NCBI GenBank assembly: GCA_902587125.1 | Contig: CACIJW010000002.1 | Coordinates: 1-64,000 of the forward strand | Direction of reading: 5' to 3' | DNA length: 64,000 nt | Origin: an uncultured Bacteroidota bacterium | GTDB lineage: Bacteria > Bacteroidota > Bacteroidia > Flavobacteriales > BACL11 | Part shown: piece after piece, positions 25,333 to 34,458 of the stretch | Layout: every line of letters starts with the position of its first letter | Position numbering within the stretch: the stretch's first letter is position 1 | The notes under the pieces: model-generated | What the model was told of the DNA's origin: nothing | The model's database searches: none | Seen by the model: only the letters and a program-made list of their open reading frames with translations | Translations under genes and position numbers: made by a program

Positions 25333-26854
25333 TAAAGTATTAATATTAGATTTTGGATCTCAATACACTCAATTAATTGCAAGAAGAATCAGAGAGTTAA
25401 ATGTTTACTGTGAAATTTTTCCTTACAATAAGCATTTAAATCTTTCTTCAGCCAAAGCCATAATACTTTCAGGTAGTCCATTTTCCGTTAATGAAATTGA
25501 TTCTCCAAGAATTGATTTAAAAGAAATCATTGGCAAAATTCCAGTGCTAGGTTTGTGCTATGGAGCACAGTTTATAGCTAAAGAATATGGAGGAAAAGTC
25601 ACAAAGTCAAGCCTTAGAGAATATGGAAGGGCAAACCTATGCTATGTTTCTAAAATTTCACAACTTATGAGAGGAATAGATTTAGACTCTCAAGTATGGA
25701 TGAGTCATGCTGATACAATCGTAAATCTGCCTAAAAATTCAGATGTCATAGCCTCAACTAAAGATGTCAGAGTAGCTGGCTATGAGTTAAGAAAAAAAAC
25801 TGCCTTTGGATTGCAATTTCACCCTGAGGTTTACCATAGTACTCAAGGTTCAATTTTATTAAAAAACTTTTTAGTTGATATTTGTGGCTTTAAACAAGAT
25901 TGGACTTCAGAGTCCTTTGTACAGTCTAAGATAAAAGATATTAGAGATAAGATAAAAAAAGATAAAGTTGTTTTGGGTATTTCAGGTGGAGTTGATTCAA
26001 CAGTTACTGCATTTCTGATAAACAAAGCAATTGGAAGCCAGTTAAACTGTGTTTTTGTTGATAATGGATTATTAAGAAAGTATGAGTTTCAACAAGTATT
26101 AGATAGTTATAAAGAAATGGGTCTAAATGTTAAAGGAGTTGACGCAAAAGATGAATTTTACAGCGCATTAAATGGCATTACAGATCCTGAAAAGAAAAGA
26201 AAAATAATTGGAAATAAATTTATTGAAGTTTTTGATTATGAGGCATCAAAAATAAAAGATGTAAAATGGTTGGCACAAGGAACGATTTATCCTGATGTGA
26301 TTGAGTCTATTTCTGCAACAGGAGGACCTTCTTCAACCATCAAATCTCATCACAACGTAGGTGGACTTCCTGAATATATGAGGCTGAAGCTTTTGGAACC
26401 AATGAATACTTTATTTAAAGACGAAGTAAGAAAGATAGGTGAGGCTTTGAAAATTAGTAAAAAAATGTTATTGAGACATCCATTTCCAGGCCCTGGTCTT
26501 GCAATTAGAATTTTAGGTGAAATTACTGAAGAAAAGGTTAAAATGCTTCAAGAAGTAGATTATATATTTATTGAAAGTCTAAAAAAACATAATTTATATA
26601 ACAAGGTATGGCAAGCTGGTGCAATGCTACTACCGGTTAATTCTGTTGGTGTAATGGGTGATGAGAGAACCTATGAAAAAACAGTTGCCTTGAGAGCTGT
26701 TAGTTCAACAGATGGAATGACAGCAGATTGGGTTCATCTTCCATACGACTTTTTATCATTAGTATCTAATGAAATAATAAATAATGTTAAGGGTATTAAC
26801 AGAGTAGTTTATGACATTAGTTCTAAACCACCAGCAACTATAGAATGGGAATAG
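25325..26854 (+). CDS. guaA: GMP synthase (glutamine-hydrolysing)
   Basis: GuaA converts XMP to GMP using ATP and ammonia from glutamine. The N-terminal class I amidotransferase domain has the nucleophile in VLGLCYGAQ and the His/Glu pair in [11 protein letters not shown]. The ATP-pyrophosphatase domain has [14 protein letters not shown], and the C-terminal dimerisation domain ends KPPATIEWE. At 509 residues it is normal length. It overlaps bshC by 8 nt and the following LysM gene by 10 nt. The guaA-LysM pairing is common in Flavobacteriia. Confidence 0.97.
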   Translation: MIDKVLILDFGSQYTQLIARRIRELNVYCEIFPYNKHLNLSSAKAIILSGSPFSVNEIDSPRIDLKEIIGKIPVLGLCYGAQFIAKEYGGKVTKSSLREYGRANLCYVSKISQLMRGIDLDSQVWMSHADTIVNLPKNSDVIASTKDVRVAGYELRKKTAFGLQFHPEVYHSTQGSILLKNFLVDICGFKQDWTSESFVQSKIKDIRDKIKKDKVVLGISGGVDSTVTAFLINKAIGSQLNCVFVDNGLLRKYEFQQVLDSYKEMGLNVKGVDAKDEFYSALNGITDPEKKRKIIGNKFIEVFDYEASKIKDVKWLAQGTIYPDVIESISATGGPSSTIKSHHNVGGLPEYMRLKLLEPMNTLFKDEVRKIGEALKISKKMLLRHPFPGPGLAIRILGEITEEKVKMLQEVDYIFIESLKKHNLYNKVWQAGAMLLPVNSVGVMGDERTYEKTVALRAVSSTDGMTADWVHLPYDFLSLVSNEIINNVKGINRVVYDISSKPPATIEWE

Positions 26855-28149
26855 CAAGAAAATTTATTATAATTTTATTTTTAATGTTATCAGCAAACGT
26901 ATTTGCCAATGATACTATTCAGGTTGATAATCAATTTTATATCAAGCATATAGTTGGAAATAATGATAGTTTTAGCAAAATCTCTAAAAAATACAGAGTT
27001 AGTATTAAAGATATTATTGAGCACAATGATATCAACAGTGATTTGTACTATAAGCAGCTTTTATACATTCCGCTTGATAGTGGAGATGTAATTAGAGATT
27101 TTCAATTCAAAAGACTTAAACTTGACTCCACAAAAATAAACATAGCTATTATTTTACCATTTTACGTTTCAAGAAATGATACTTTATCTAAATCTTTTGA
27201 CGATATAGAAGATGCAAATAACTTTATTTATGAAAGATCAAAAGTTTCACTTTCTTTTTTTCAAGGAGCGCAACTAGCCTTAGATTCAATCTCATCATTA
27301 GGAAAAAAAATTAATGTTTTTGTTTACGATAGTGAAAATGACAGTGTAGCTATTGAGCAATTAATTAATTCTAACGACTTAGCACTTATGGATATAATTA
27401 TTGGCCCCTTGTATTCATCAAACATAAATTTGGTCGCTAAAAAATTAAAAAATAACAATAATCTTAAAATTGTTTCTCCTTTTTCAAGAAATACAGAGCA
27501 AATTTCGGGCCATAATAATGTTTATCAAATTAATACTCCTTTCAAAAACCAATCAGAATTGCTTGTAAATCAACTAAAGAAGTATAAAGATGAAAAAATC
27601 ATAATCGTTTTTGAGGAAAAAGACAAAAGTTACTCAAGCTATATCTCTAACCAGCTCAGAAAAAATAATATTATTCATTATAAAAACAAATTGATTTTTA
27701 CTCACGTAGATAGCATTAGACAAACCTTTGATTCCAATCAGGTGGTTGTTGTTCCCTCTTTCGATAAAGTCTTCGTTTCCAAAGTACTTGGATCATTGGG
27801 CAGTATTGATTCATCTTTTACTATATACGGGCTAAGTAATTGGAAAGACTTTGATAATTTGGATATTAATAACTTAATGAAATTAAATGTACATTTTTTT
27901 GATCCATTTTATTTTAACAATAATTCTGGTTTTTTTCTTGATTTTCAAAAAAAATATGAAAAGGAATATAATATGACCGTAGATAAATATTCTGCATTGT
28001 CATATCAAATTATATTTCATTTTCTGACAGATCTTAGTCAATTTAATTTTGAAAGATATCGTTTTAATCACGGATTTGTAAATACTAATTGTCAACTTGT
28101 CAAGTATGAGGACTACGAACTTGTTCCAGTAGTTATGACTATAGAGTAA
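26845..28149 (+). CDS. LysM plus periplasmic-binding-fold protein
   Basis: A 434-residue exported protein with a signal peptide ([13 protein letters not shown]). An N-terminal LysM domain follows at about residues 32-76 ([23 protein letters not shown]), which binds peptidoglycan. Then comes a type I periplasmic-binding fold ([15 protein letters not shown], then [13 protein letters not shown] and [17 protein letters not shown]). This resembles the ligand-binding half of LpoA-like lipoproteins, but here with LysM. It probably acts at the cell wall; the ligand and role are unknown. It overlaps guaA by 10 nt. Confidence 0.8.
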   Translation: MGIARKFIIILFLMLSANVFANDTIQVDNQFYIKHIVGNNDSFSKISKKYRVSIKDIIEHNDINSDLYYKQLLYIPLDSGDVIRDFQFKRLKLDSTKINIAIILPFYVSRNDTLSKSFDDIEDANNFIYERSKVSLSFFQGAQLALDSISSLGKKINVFVYDSENDSVAIEQLINSNDLALMDIIIGPLYSSNINLVAKKLKNNNNLKIVSPFSRNTEQISGHNNVYQINTPFKNQSELLVNQLKKYKDEKIIIVFEEKDKSYSSYISNQLRKNNIIHYKNKLIFTHVDSIRQTFDSNQVVVVPSFDKVFVSKVLGSLGSIDSSFTIYGLSNWKDFDNLDINNLMKLNVHFFDPFYFNNNSGFFLDFQKKYEKEYNMTVDKYSALSYQIIFHFLTDLSQFNFERYRFNHGFVNTNCQLVKYEDYELVPVVMTIE

Positions 28150-28168
28150 CTTTCATCTGTTAATCTCG

Positions 28169-28176
28169 TATATTTG
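28169..28176 (+). promoter_or_regulatory. Putative -7 box for the secreted adhesin cluster
   Basis: TATATTTG lies 21 nt before the TTG start at 28198, in the 48-nt gap after the LysM gene. No -33 TTG was found. Confidence 0.45.
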
Positions 28177-28197
28177 TATAATATTTAGATTCTAAAA

Positions 28198-31056
28198 TTG
28201 TACAAAAAGTTATACATATTACTAATTTGCGTTTGTGTGATATTTTGTGATAGAGCGATATCCCAAAATTATATACAAACTTCTCAAATAGCTAATGGAG
28301 GTAGTTCGATTTATTTTCCATTTCGAGTAAACTATGAGGATGCTCGCTCAGAGATTAGCTATCAAAATATAAGTTTTCTTGCTGATACAATCTTTTCCAT
28401 AGGATTTGAAATTCAAGATAGAGGTTCTTTTTATGATTATCGATATCAAGTAATGTACGATTTAGAAATTAAATTTAGAGAAGGCTCTTCTGCATGGCAA
28501 ACGGTATACTCTGGTAATTTTGCTCCAAAACAAGGTGTATGGAATGATATCTTTTTAGATATTCCATATTTGAAGCAGGCTTCAAATAGTTTAGAGGTAA
28601 GTATATGTTTTAACAATTGTGAATACAATACGTTTTCTTTTTCGACTTTGCTTGATGATCTAAGTCAATTAGGTCAGCTAGGCAGTACTTTTTATGATAG
28701 AAGTGATGGTGGCTCATATGCTTCACTAAATAATGAGTGTGTATCATCTCCAACAAGTTTTTTTCAATCCGAGGTGCCTTTTACAAGATTTGGTTACGAT
28801 AATGTTAGCAGAAAAACTATTGAAGTTTGCAGTAACGCTGATTCAATAACATTAATTGGTACTTCATCAGTGCTTCCTATACTACAACTACAGGATATAG
28901 ACAATGATGGTATTAATGACTTCAATAGTCCAGTTGCCTACACAGATATAAACTATACTACTTATCATTATAGATCCAGAGGAAGTGTTTTTGGATCTAT
29001 TAATTGGATTAATGCTGATTATGTTTGTCAATCTGTTGGTGCTCATTTGTCTCACATTGAGACTAAAGCAGAAAATAATTTTATACTAAATAATGTTCAA
29101 GGTAATCGTAATAGATGGATTGGGGCATTTCAAAACTGCAATAGTACCTCTTTTTCAGAACCTTCTGGTGGTTGGCAGTGGACTAATGGTAAATCTGTCT
29201 CAATTAACTCTAATATAAATAGTTGGAATTCAAATGAGCCCAATAATTCTGGAGGTAATGAACACTATGCATCAATGTATGCTGCGAATAGTTCGACAAG
29301 TGGTTTGTGGAATGATGTTCCTATAACAGCTACACAAAGATTTCTTATGGAAGTTGAGGATATATATGTTTGGAGTACAGGTGATACTACTGTTACTGCT
29401 GAACTAACTATTGCTAATACTAATTTAAATTTATCCTCTATTATTTGGATGGAAAGGTTGGTTGATGAGGGTGGAAGAACATTTAAAAAAAGAGAATATT
29501 TCAAAATAGTTCTAGATCAATCACCAACTTTAGCTTTATCATCAGCAACAAATGCTGTTTGTCCAGGAGATACAATATTAGTTAGTGCAAGCTCAGCTAC
29601 TGCTAATTCTTTTGACTGGAACTATGGACAATTAAATCCAATTTCTGGAATGATTACAAGTCAATATATAAATATAGATGATACTTTAACAATTTCTGTT
29701 ACTGCATCAGATGTAAATAATTGTCAAACCACAGATAGTATAATCATAAACACTTATCAAATTAGTGATTTGAATATTCAAGTTGTTGACTCAATTTGTG
29801 ATTCTAGTTTTGCCTATATATCTCAAATACAAAACAATAATCAATATTGTATTAGCAGACCATTTGACAGTTCATTTTATAACGTCTCTAACGTAAGTCT
29901 AAATGGTGATAATTTTAGCATAAATAATAATACTGCGTTCAATAATGCTTCGTATTCAAATTATACTAATTTAATCGCTGATGTTACAGCTGGTTCTAGC
30001 TATAATATTAACATAAATCTTCAATCATCTCTTGGATATATTAATTTTGGAGGAAAAGTTTATGTTGATTGGAACAGAGATGGAGATTTTTATGATAATG
30101 GTGAGTATATATCAGACTTAAGCTTTAACAATTCATCCCTTTACACAATTACACTAAATGTACCTTCATTTGCAATTAGCGGTAACACTAGGCTAAGAAT
30201 TGTTTCTCAATATGAGAACAATTCAGATCTATCTGCAATAGGCCCTTGTGACATAGGAAGTAATTTCTCTCCTCCGTATTACGGAGAGACAGAGGATTAC
30301 ACAATATTTATTAACTCATCAAATAGTCCAACAAATAATTATATATGGAGTAATGGAATTATTGATACTATAATATATAATCTGAGCCCAGGAGTCTATT
30401 CAGCTAGCTATACTGACCAAAATGGTTGTTTATCTATTGATTCAGCTCAAGTTGGAGAATCTGCTTTAATAAGTGTTTTGGCCGATTCAAATCAAACTAT
30501 TTGCTATGGAGGTCAACCAAATAATTTAATATCACAATCATTTAGTTCATTCGCATCATCATCAACTCAGTGGCAACCATCTAATTTCTTTGTTAACTCT
30601 AATATTTCTAATCCACAGTTTGTAAATGGACTTTCATTATTTTCTGATACAATATTTACAGTAACCTATGGAAACGGACTATGTTCGTCCACTGATACTG
30701 TAAGAGTAGAGGTTAATCAACGACCAAGCGTTAGCAACATAATTGTAAACCCCCTACCAGCTTGCGAAAATGATACTTTAACTATTTTCGCTATCACAAC
30801 ATCTCCAAATATCACACAATTTAAATTTCAAAAAAGAACACTTAGCAATAATAATTGGACAAATATGACTTCTAATAGTAACGGATGGGGAAACTTAAAT
30901 CCTATAACTTATGGTCCAATTACTGAAACAACAGAATTTAAAGTTAAAATAAGAGAAAAGAGTGGGTGTAGACCAAGTGAATGGGGTGCACCAACAAACC
31001 AGGGGATTATTGTACCAATAAATAACATGAATAATCTATTAATATATCACAACTAA
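28198..31056 (+). CDS. Large secreted protein with C-type lectin and GEVED domains
   Basis: A 952-residue exported protein (TTG start, signal peptide ending at about residue 23). It carries a C-type lectin domain at about residues 260-390 (GAHLSHIETKAENNFILNNV, then WIGAFQNC, EPNNSGGNEHYASMY, GLWNDV). A GEVED domain follows at about residues 600-700 (VYVDWNRDGDFYDNGEYIS ... GETEDYTIF), and then Ig-like beta domains. It has no type A or type B T9SS sorting domain; instead it ends NNLLIYHN. It is the first of three linked secreted genes and likely works outside the cell, perhaps in glycan or surface binding. The lectin and GEVED calls are by eye. Confidence 0.78.
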   Translation: MYKKLYILLICVCVIFCDRAISQNYIQTSQIANGGSSIYFPFRVNYEDARSEISYQNISFLADTIFSIGFEIQDRGSFYDYRYQVMYDLEIKFREGSSAWQTVYSGNFAPKQGVWNDIFLDIPYLKQASNSLEVSICFNNCEYNTFSFSTLLDDLSQLGQLGSTFYDRSDGGSYASLNNECVSSPTSFFQSEVPFTRFGYDNVSRKTIEVCSNADSITLIGTSSVLPILQLQDIDNDGINDFNSPVAYTDINYTTYHYRSRGSVFGSINWINADYVCQSVGAHLSHIETKAENNFILNNVQGNRNRWIGAFQNCNSTSFSEPSGGWQWTNGKSVSINSNINSWNSNEPNNSGGNEHYASMYAANSSTSGLWNDVPITATQRFLMEVEDIYVWSTGDTTVTAELTIANTNLNLSSIIWMERLVDEGGRTFKKREYFKIVLDQSPTLALSSATNAVCPGDTILVSASSATANSFDWNYGQLNPISGMITSQYINIDDTLTISVTASDVNNCQTTDSIIINTYQISDLNIQVVDSICDSSFAYISQIQNNNQYCISRPFDSSFYNVSNVSLNGDNFSINNNTAFNNASYSNYTNLIADVTAGSSYNININLQSSLGYINFGGKVYVDWNRDGDFYDNGEYISDLSFNNSSLYTITLNVPSFAISGNTRLRIVSQYENNSDLSAIGPCDIGSNFSPPYYGETEDYTIFINSSNSPTNNYIWSNGIIDTIIYNLSPGVYSASYTDQNGCLSIDSAQVGESALISVLADSNQTICYGGQPNNLISQSFSSFASSSTQWQPSNFFVNSNISNPQFVNGLSLFSDTIFTVTYGNGLCSSTDTVRVEVNQRPSVSNIIVNPLPACENDTLTIFAITTSPNITQFKFQKRTLSNNNWTNMTSNSNGWGNLNPITYGPITETTEFKVKIREKSGCRPSEWGAPTNQGIIVPINNMNNLLIYHN

Positions 31057-31066
31057 AATTAAAATT

Positions 31067-32563
31067 ATGAACACAAAACAAATACTTATATCATTCTTGG
31101 CATTATTATTTTGTCAAAATTTATACTCACAAACAAGTACCTCACCAACACAAACTGTTTGTTGGGGTAGCGTAGAGCCCTATAAAGTTTTAGCTAATTC
31201 AAATTCAACTTACCAATGGAAAGTACTTTCTGCACCTACAAGCTTTGGAACAATGGATTCATTAGTTTCTCCACAAAATGATAGTGTTAGTATTTTGTGG
31301 AATGGAGCAATTGGAACTTATGACCTTCAGGTTGTTGAAATTGACTCTAATGGTTGTGAAGGAACACCTAGCATTGTAACCGTAAATCTTGTGTCTCAAC
31401 CTTCAGCAATAAGTACAATAAGCAATATCACAAGTTGTGTCAATCAGCCAATTTCTTCTTTATTTGTTCCTGGCTCAAATATTAATTGGTATGTTGACAC
31501 TTTAGGAAGTTCACCCATCTTTAGTGGTAACACATATAACACTGGTCAAACAGCAATTAACCAGTATGTATATTATGTAACAGAGACAAATAGTTCTGGA
31601 TGCGAATCTAAGTATGCCTCAATAAGCTTAGATATTGTTGCTCAGCCTAACATAGCCCTAACTGCTTCAAGTTCGAATGTTTGTCTTAATGATTCACTTT
31701 TTTTGACTGCTAGTGGAGCATCCTCATATAATTGGTTCAACGGTGTTCTTAGTTCAAGTCAATGGATAATAGCTGATGTATCTGGGCTAAATAATTTTGT
31801 TGTGATAGGTTCAGATGTAAATGGTTGTTTGGATACAGCTTCAATTAGTGTTCAGGTTGATCAACTCCCAAATGTCGTTGCTAGTTCAGCTTTTAATTCA
31901 ATTTGTTTAGGAGATTCTGTATTAATTTCGGCTTCAGGTGGTTTAAATTATCAATGGGGAAATGGGGTTCAGTCAAGTAGTCAGTATGTTAACCCAACAA
32001 CAATTGGTAATAACTCTTATATTGTAACAGCTAGTGATGTAAATTTATGCTCTAATTCAGATACAATTAGTATATCGGTAAATAGTTTGCCTATAGCTCA
32101 AGTTTCTGCATCTGACACTAACATATGTATCAATGATACCATAACACTTTTATCAAGTGCTGCATCCAGTTATCAATGGAACAATGGGTCAAATAGTCAG
32201 TCACAAATATTAATACTTAGTAATGCTGGAACAAGTATTTTTTCTGTAACTGTATCTAACAATAATTCATGTTCAGCAACCGATTCAGTCATTATTAATG
32301 TAAACAACGATCCAATAATTTCTGTAAGTGCGAACAATAATAATATTTGTATAGGAGAAAGTGTAACTTTAAGTGCTACTGGAGCGATAAGCTATTTATG
32401 GGACAATGGGGTTACTTCTAGCACTCAAGTAATTACTCCGTCAACATCAGCTACAATAACTTACTCAGTAGTTGGAACTGATGCTAATTCGTGTTCAGCT
32501 AATGCTCAAGTTAACATAAATGTAAATCCATTACCAAACACTGGACCTATATTTCACAACTAA
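31067..32563 (+). CDS. Secreted Ig-like repeat protein ending in FHN
   Basis: A 498-residue exported protein (signal peptide to about residue 21). After an N-terminal beta domain (TQTVCWGSVEPYKV ... EIDSNGCEG) it has four Ig-like repeats of about 80 residues. Each repeat opens like NxxICLGDSVxLxASGxxxYxWxNG and closes like GSDxNxCxxxxxIxxxV. No known T9SS sorting domain is present; it ends NTGPIFHN. Its N-terminal domain resembles that of the following gene. It lies 10 nt after the lectin protein and abuts the next gene with no gap, so the three are co-transcribed. Confidence 0.72.
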   Translation: MNTKQILISFLALLFCQNLYSQTSTSPTQTVCWGSVEPYKVLANSNSTYQWKVLSAPTSFGTMDSLVSPQNDSVSILWNGAIGTYDLQVVEIDSNGCEGTPSIVTVNLVSQPSAISTISNITSCVNQPISSLFVPGSNINWYVDTLGSSPIFSGNTYNTGQTAINQYVYYVTETNSSGCESKYASISLDIVAQPNIALTASSSNVCLNDSLFLTASGASSYNWFNGVLSSSQWIIADVSGLNNFVVIGSDVNGCLDTASISVQVDQLPNVVASSAFNSICLGDSVLISASGGLNYQWGNGVQSSSQYVNPTTIGNNSYIVTASDVNLCSNSDTISISVNSLPIAQVSASDTNICINDTITLLSSAASSYQWNNGSNSQSQILILSNAGTSIFSVTVSNNNSCSATDSVIINVNNDPIISVSANNNNICIGESVTLSATGAISYLWDNGVTSSTQVITPSTSATITYSVVGTDANSCSANAQVNINVNPLPNTGPIFHN

Positions 32564-33835
32564 ATGAACATTAGGCTTTTAATTATAGTCTTAATGTTCT
32601 CTTTTGGAAAGTTATTTTCAAAAGATAGCGTTATAGTATGTATTGATGATTCAATTCATAACTTTTATATAAATGGAAGTGCTGGATCTAATTATAATTG
32701 GGAAATAGAATCATCCAACAATATAGCCTATTTAATTTCTGGTAACGGAACTGATGAGATAATTGTCAAATTTAATAGCACAGGTTTTTTTAAACTAATT
32801 GTAGATGAAATTGATATAAATGGATGTTCTGGGTCAGACAGTTTAATAATTGTTATAACAGAAAATCCATTTGTGACAATTAGTTCAAATAGCTATGAAA
32901 TATGTGAAGGAGATAGTTTAAAAATTACACTAGATTCAATGTACTCTGAAGTACTATGGAGCACTGGTAGTACAGAGGAATCAATATATGCAACCGACGA
33001 GGGTAACTACTATGCTCAAGTTACAGATAAATTTGGATGTAAGTCAAATTCAAACTCCATTTATATAAAAGAATATGAAAATCCAGTTGCTGATTTCACC
33101 TATTATGGAAATTGTATTAATAACCCGACAATTTTTCAGAACAATAGCTCATCAACAGATAGTATCCAGTTGCTAGAATGGGTAGTTCAGTCTAATAAGT
33201 TTTACGGGCAATCATTTGAGTATATTTTTAAAAACAGTCAGCAGTATGATATAAAGCTATTGATAACAACAAATAAAGGTTGTACAGACAGCGTGGTGAA
33301 ATTTATAAATATTGATTTAAATCCAATTGCTGAGTATTCATTTTATACTTCCAATCTGAGTGATTATGATTCTCTTGTTTTTTTTACAAATCTTAGTGAG
33401 AATATTATTTCATATAAATGGTCTTTTGGTGATTCATCATTTAGTACTCTTGAAAATCCAGTACATATTTATCAAAAATCTGGTGTTTTTAATGTTCAAT
33501 TAACAGTTTCTGATTCAAATTTATGTATAGATTCTGTAATAAAACAAATTGCAATCAAGCTAAAACATAATTTTTATATTCCAAATTCCTTTACCCCAAA
33601 TGGAAATTTAATAAATGATAGTTTTGGTCCAGTTGGTGACATATTTAGAGATTGTAGACGTTACAAATTTTCTGTATATAATCGATGGGGTGAGATAATA
33701 TTTTCTTCAAATAACATTGCAAAAAAGTGGAAAGGAGAAAACACCCAAGCTGGATTATATCTTTGGTCTCTTGAGATAGAAGATAGTGTTGGTGAGATAA
33801 TTAAAAGAAATGGAGAGGTTAATCTTTACAGATAA
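32564..33835 (+). CDS. Secreted protein with PKD domain and T9SS type B tail
   Basis: A 423-residue exported protein (signal peptide to about residue 19). It has an N-terminal beta domain like that of the preceding gene and an Ig-like repeat (ICEGDSLKITLD). A PKD domain follows at about residues 255-325 (ISYKWSFGDSSFSTLENPVHIY). The last 90 residues are a gliding-motility-associated or type B T9SS sorting domain (NFYIPNSFTPNGNLINDSF ... FSVYNRWGEIIF ... GLYLWSLEI). It is therefore exported by the type IX system and would remain cell-associated. It is the only one of the three linked genes with a recognised sorting tail. Confidence 0.85.
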   Translation: MNIRLLIIVLMFSFGKLFSKDSVIVCIDDSIHNFYINGSAGSNYNWEIESSNNIAYLISGNGTDEIIVKFNSTGFFKLIVDEIDINGCSGSDSLIIVITENPFVTISSNSYEICEGDSLKITLDSMYSEVLWSTGSTEESIYATDEGNYYAQVTDKFGCKSNSNSIYIKEYENPVADFTYYGNCINNPTIFQNNSSSTDSIQLLEWVVQSNKFYGQSFEYIFKNSQQYDIKLLITTNKGCTDSVVKFINIDLNPIAEYSFYTSNLSDYDSLVFFTNLSENIISYKWSFGDSSFSTLENPVHIYQKSGVFNVQLTVSDSNLCIDSVIKQIAIKLKHNFYIPNSFTPNGNLINDSFGPVGDIFRDCRRYKFSVYNRWGEIIFSSNNIAKKWKGENTQAGLYLWSLEIEDSVGEIIKRNGEVNLYR

Positions 33836-33837
33836 AA

Positions 33838-34458
33838 CTATCTTAGATCGATAATGTAAATATTTTCATATTTTGATGTATTGAAATCAAATTTCAAATT
33901 TTTACGATTATATCTAGATTTGATAACAGTATATGTGTAGATTGCTCCGTTTGACTCAAAAGCTTCAATCTTTTTTACCATATTTTCATCTTTGCTTATA
34001 GCTAGACTAATTTTAATAATTTCATTATTTTCCTCATTTGGAAACAAATCAATCAAGTGATAGAATTTGGAATCTATTTCAATTTCTTTGTCATATCTAT
34101 AGTTGTACCCTTGTTCATAAATATTTAGTAAGTTCTTAGGATTCATGAACTCATTGGTTCTATCATATTCTAAAATCTGTACTTCATTAGTTTCTTTGGA
34201 ATAAATCCATTGATCTTTACCGTTACAGACTATTATTTGATCATCAATTTCTAATTTGAACTTTTCATTTTCAATTATAATTTTACCACTTTTTTTTTCT
34301 CTGATATCTTCAAGTTCATTCTCATATTTAAAATCAAAATCAATTGATATATTTTTGTAAGATTTTGTTTTTTCAGAAAGACTGTTTAATATTTGACTGG
34401 CATCTTGACTAAATACAGTAACTGAAAAAGATAAAAATAGAGTAATCAGATATTTCAT
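33838..34458 (-). CDS. lolA: Outer-membrane lipoprotein carrier protein LolA
   Basis: A 206-residue exported protein (signal peptide MKYLITLFLSFSVTVFSQ) with the LolA-like beta pattern: SEKTKSYKNISIDFDFKYEN, KSGKIIIENEKFKLEID and GKDQWIYSKETNEVQI. LolA shuttles lipoproteins across the periplasm. It follows ftsK with no gap on the minus strand, an arrangement common in Flavobacteriia. It converges on the type B T9SS gene with 2 nt between their stop codons. Confidence 0.85.
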   Translation of the reverse strand: MKYLITLFLSFSVTVFSQDASQILNSLSEKTKSYKNISIDFDFKYENELEDIREKKSGKIIIENEKFKLEIDDQIIVCNGKDQWIYSKETNEVQILEYDRTNEFMNPKNLLNIYEQGYNYRYDKEIEIDSKFYHLIDLFPNEENNEIIKISLAISKDENMVKKIEAFESNGAIYTYTVIKSRYNRKNLKFDFNTSKYENIYIIDLR

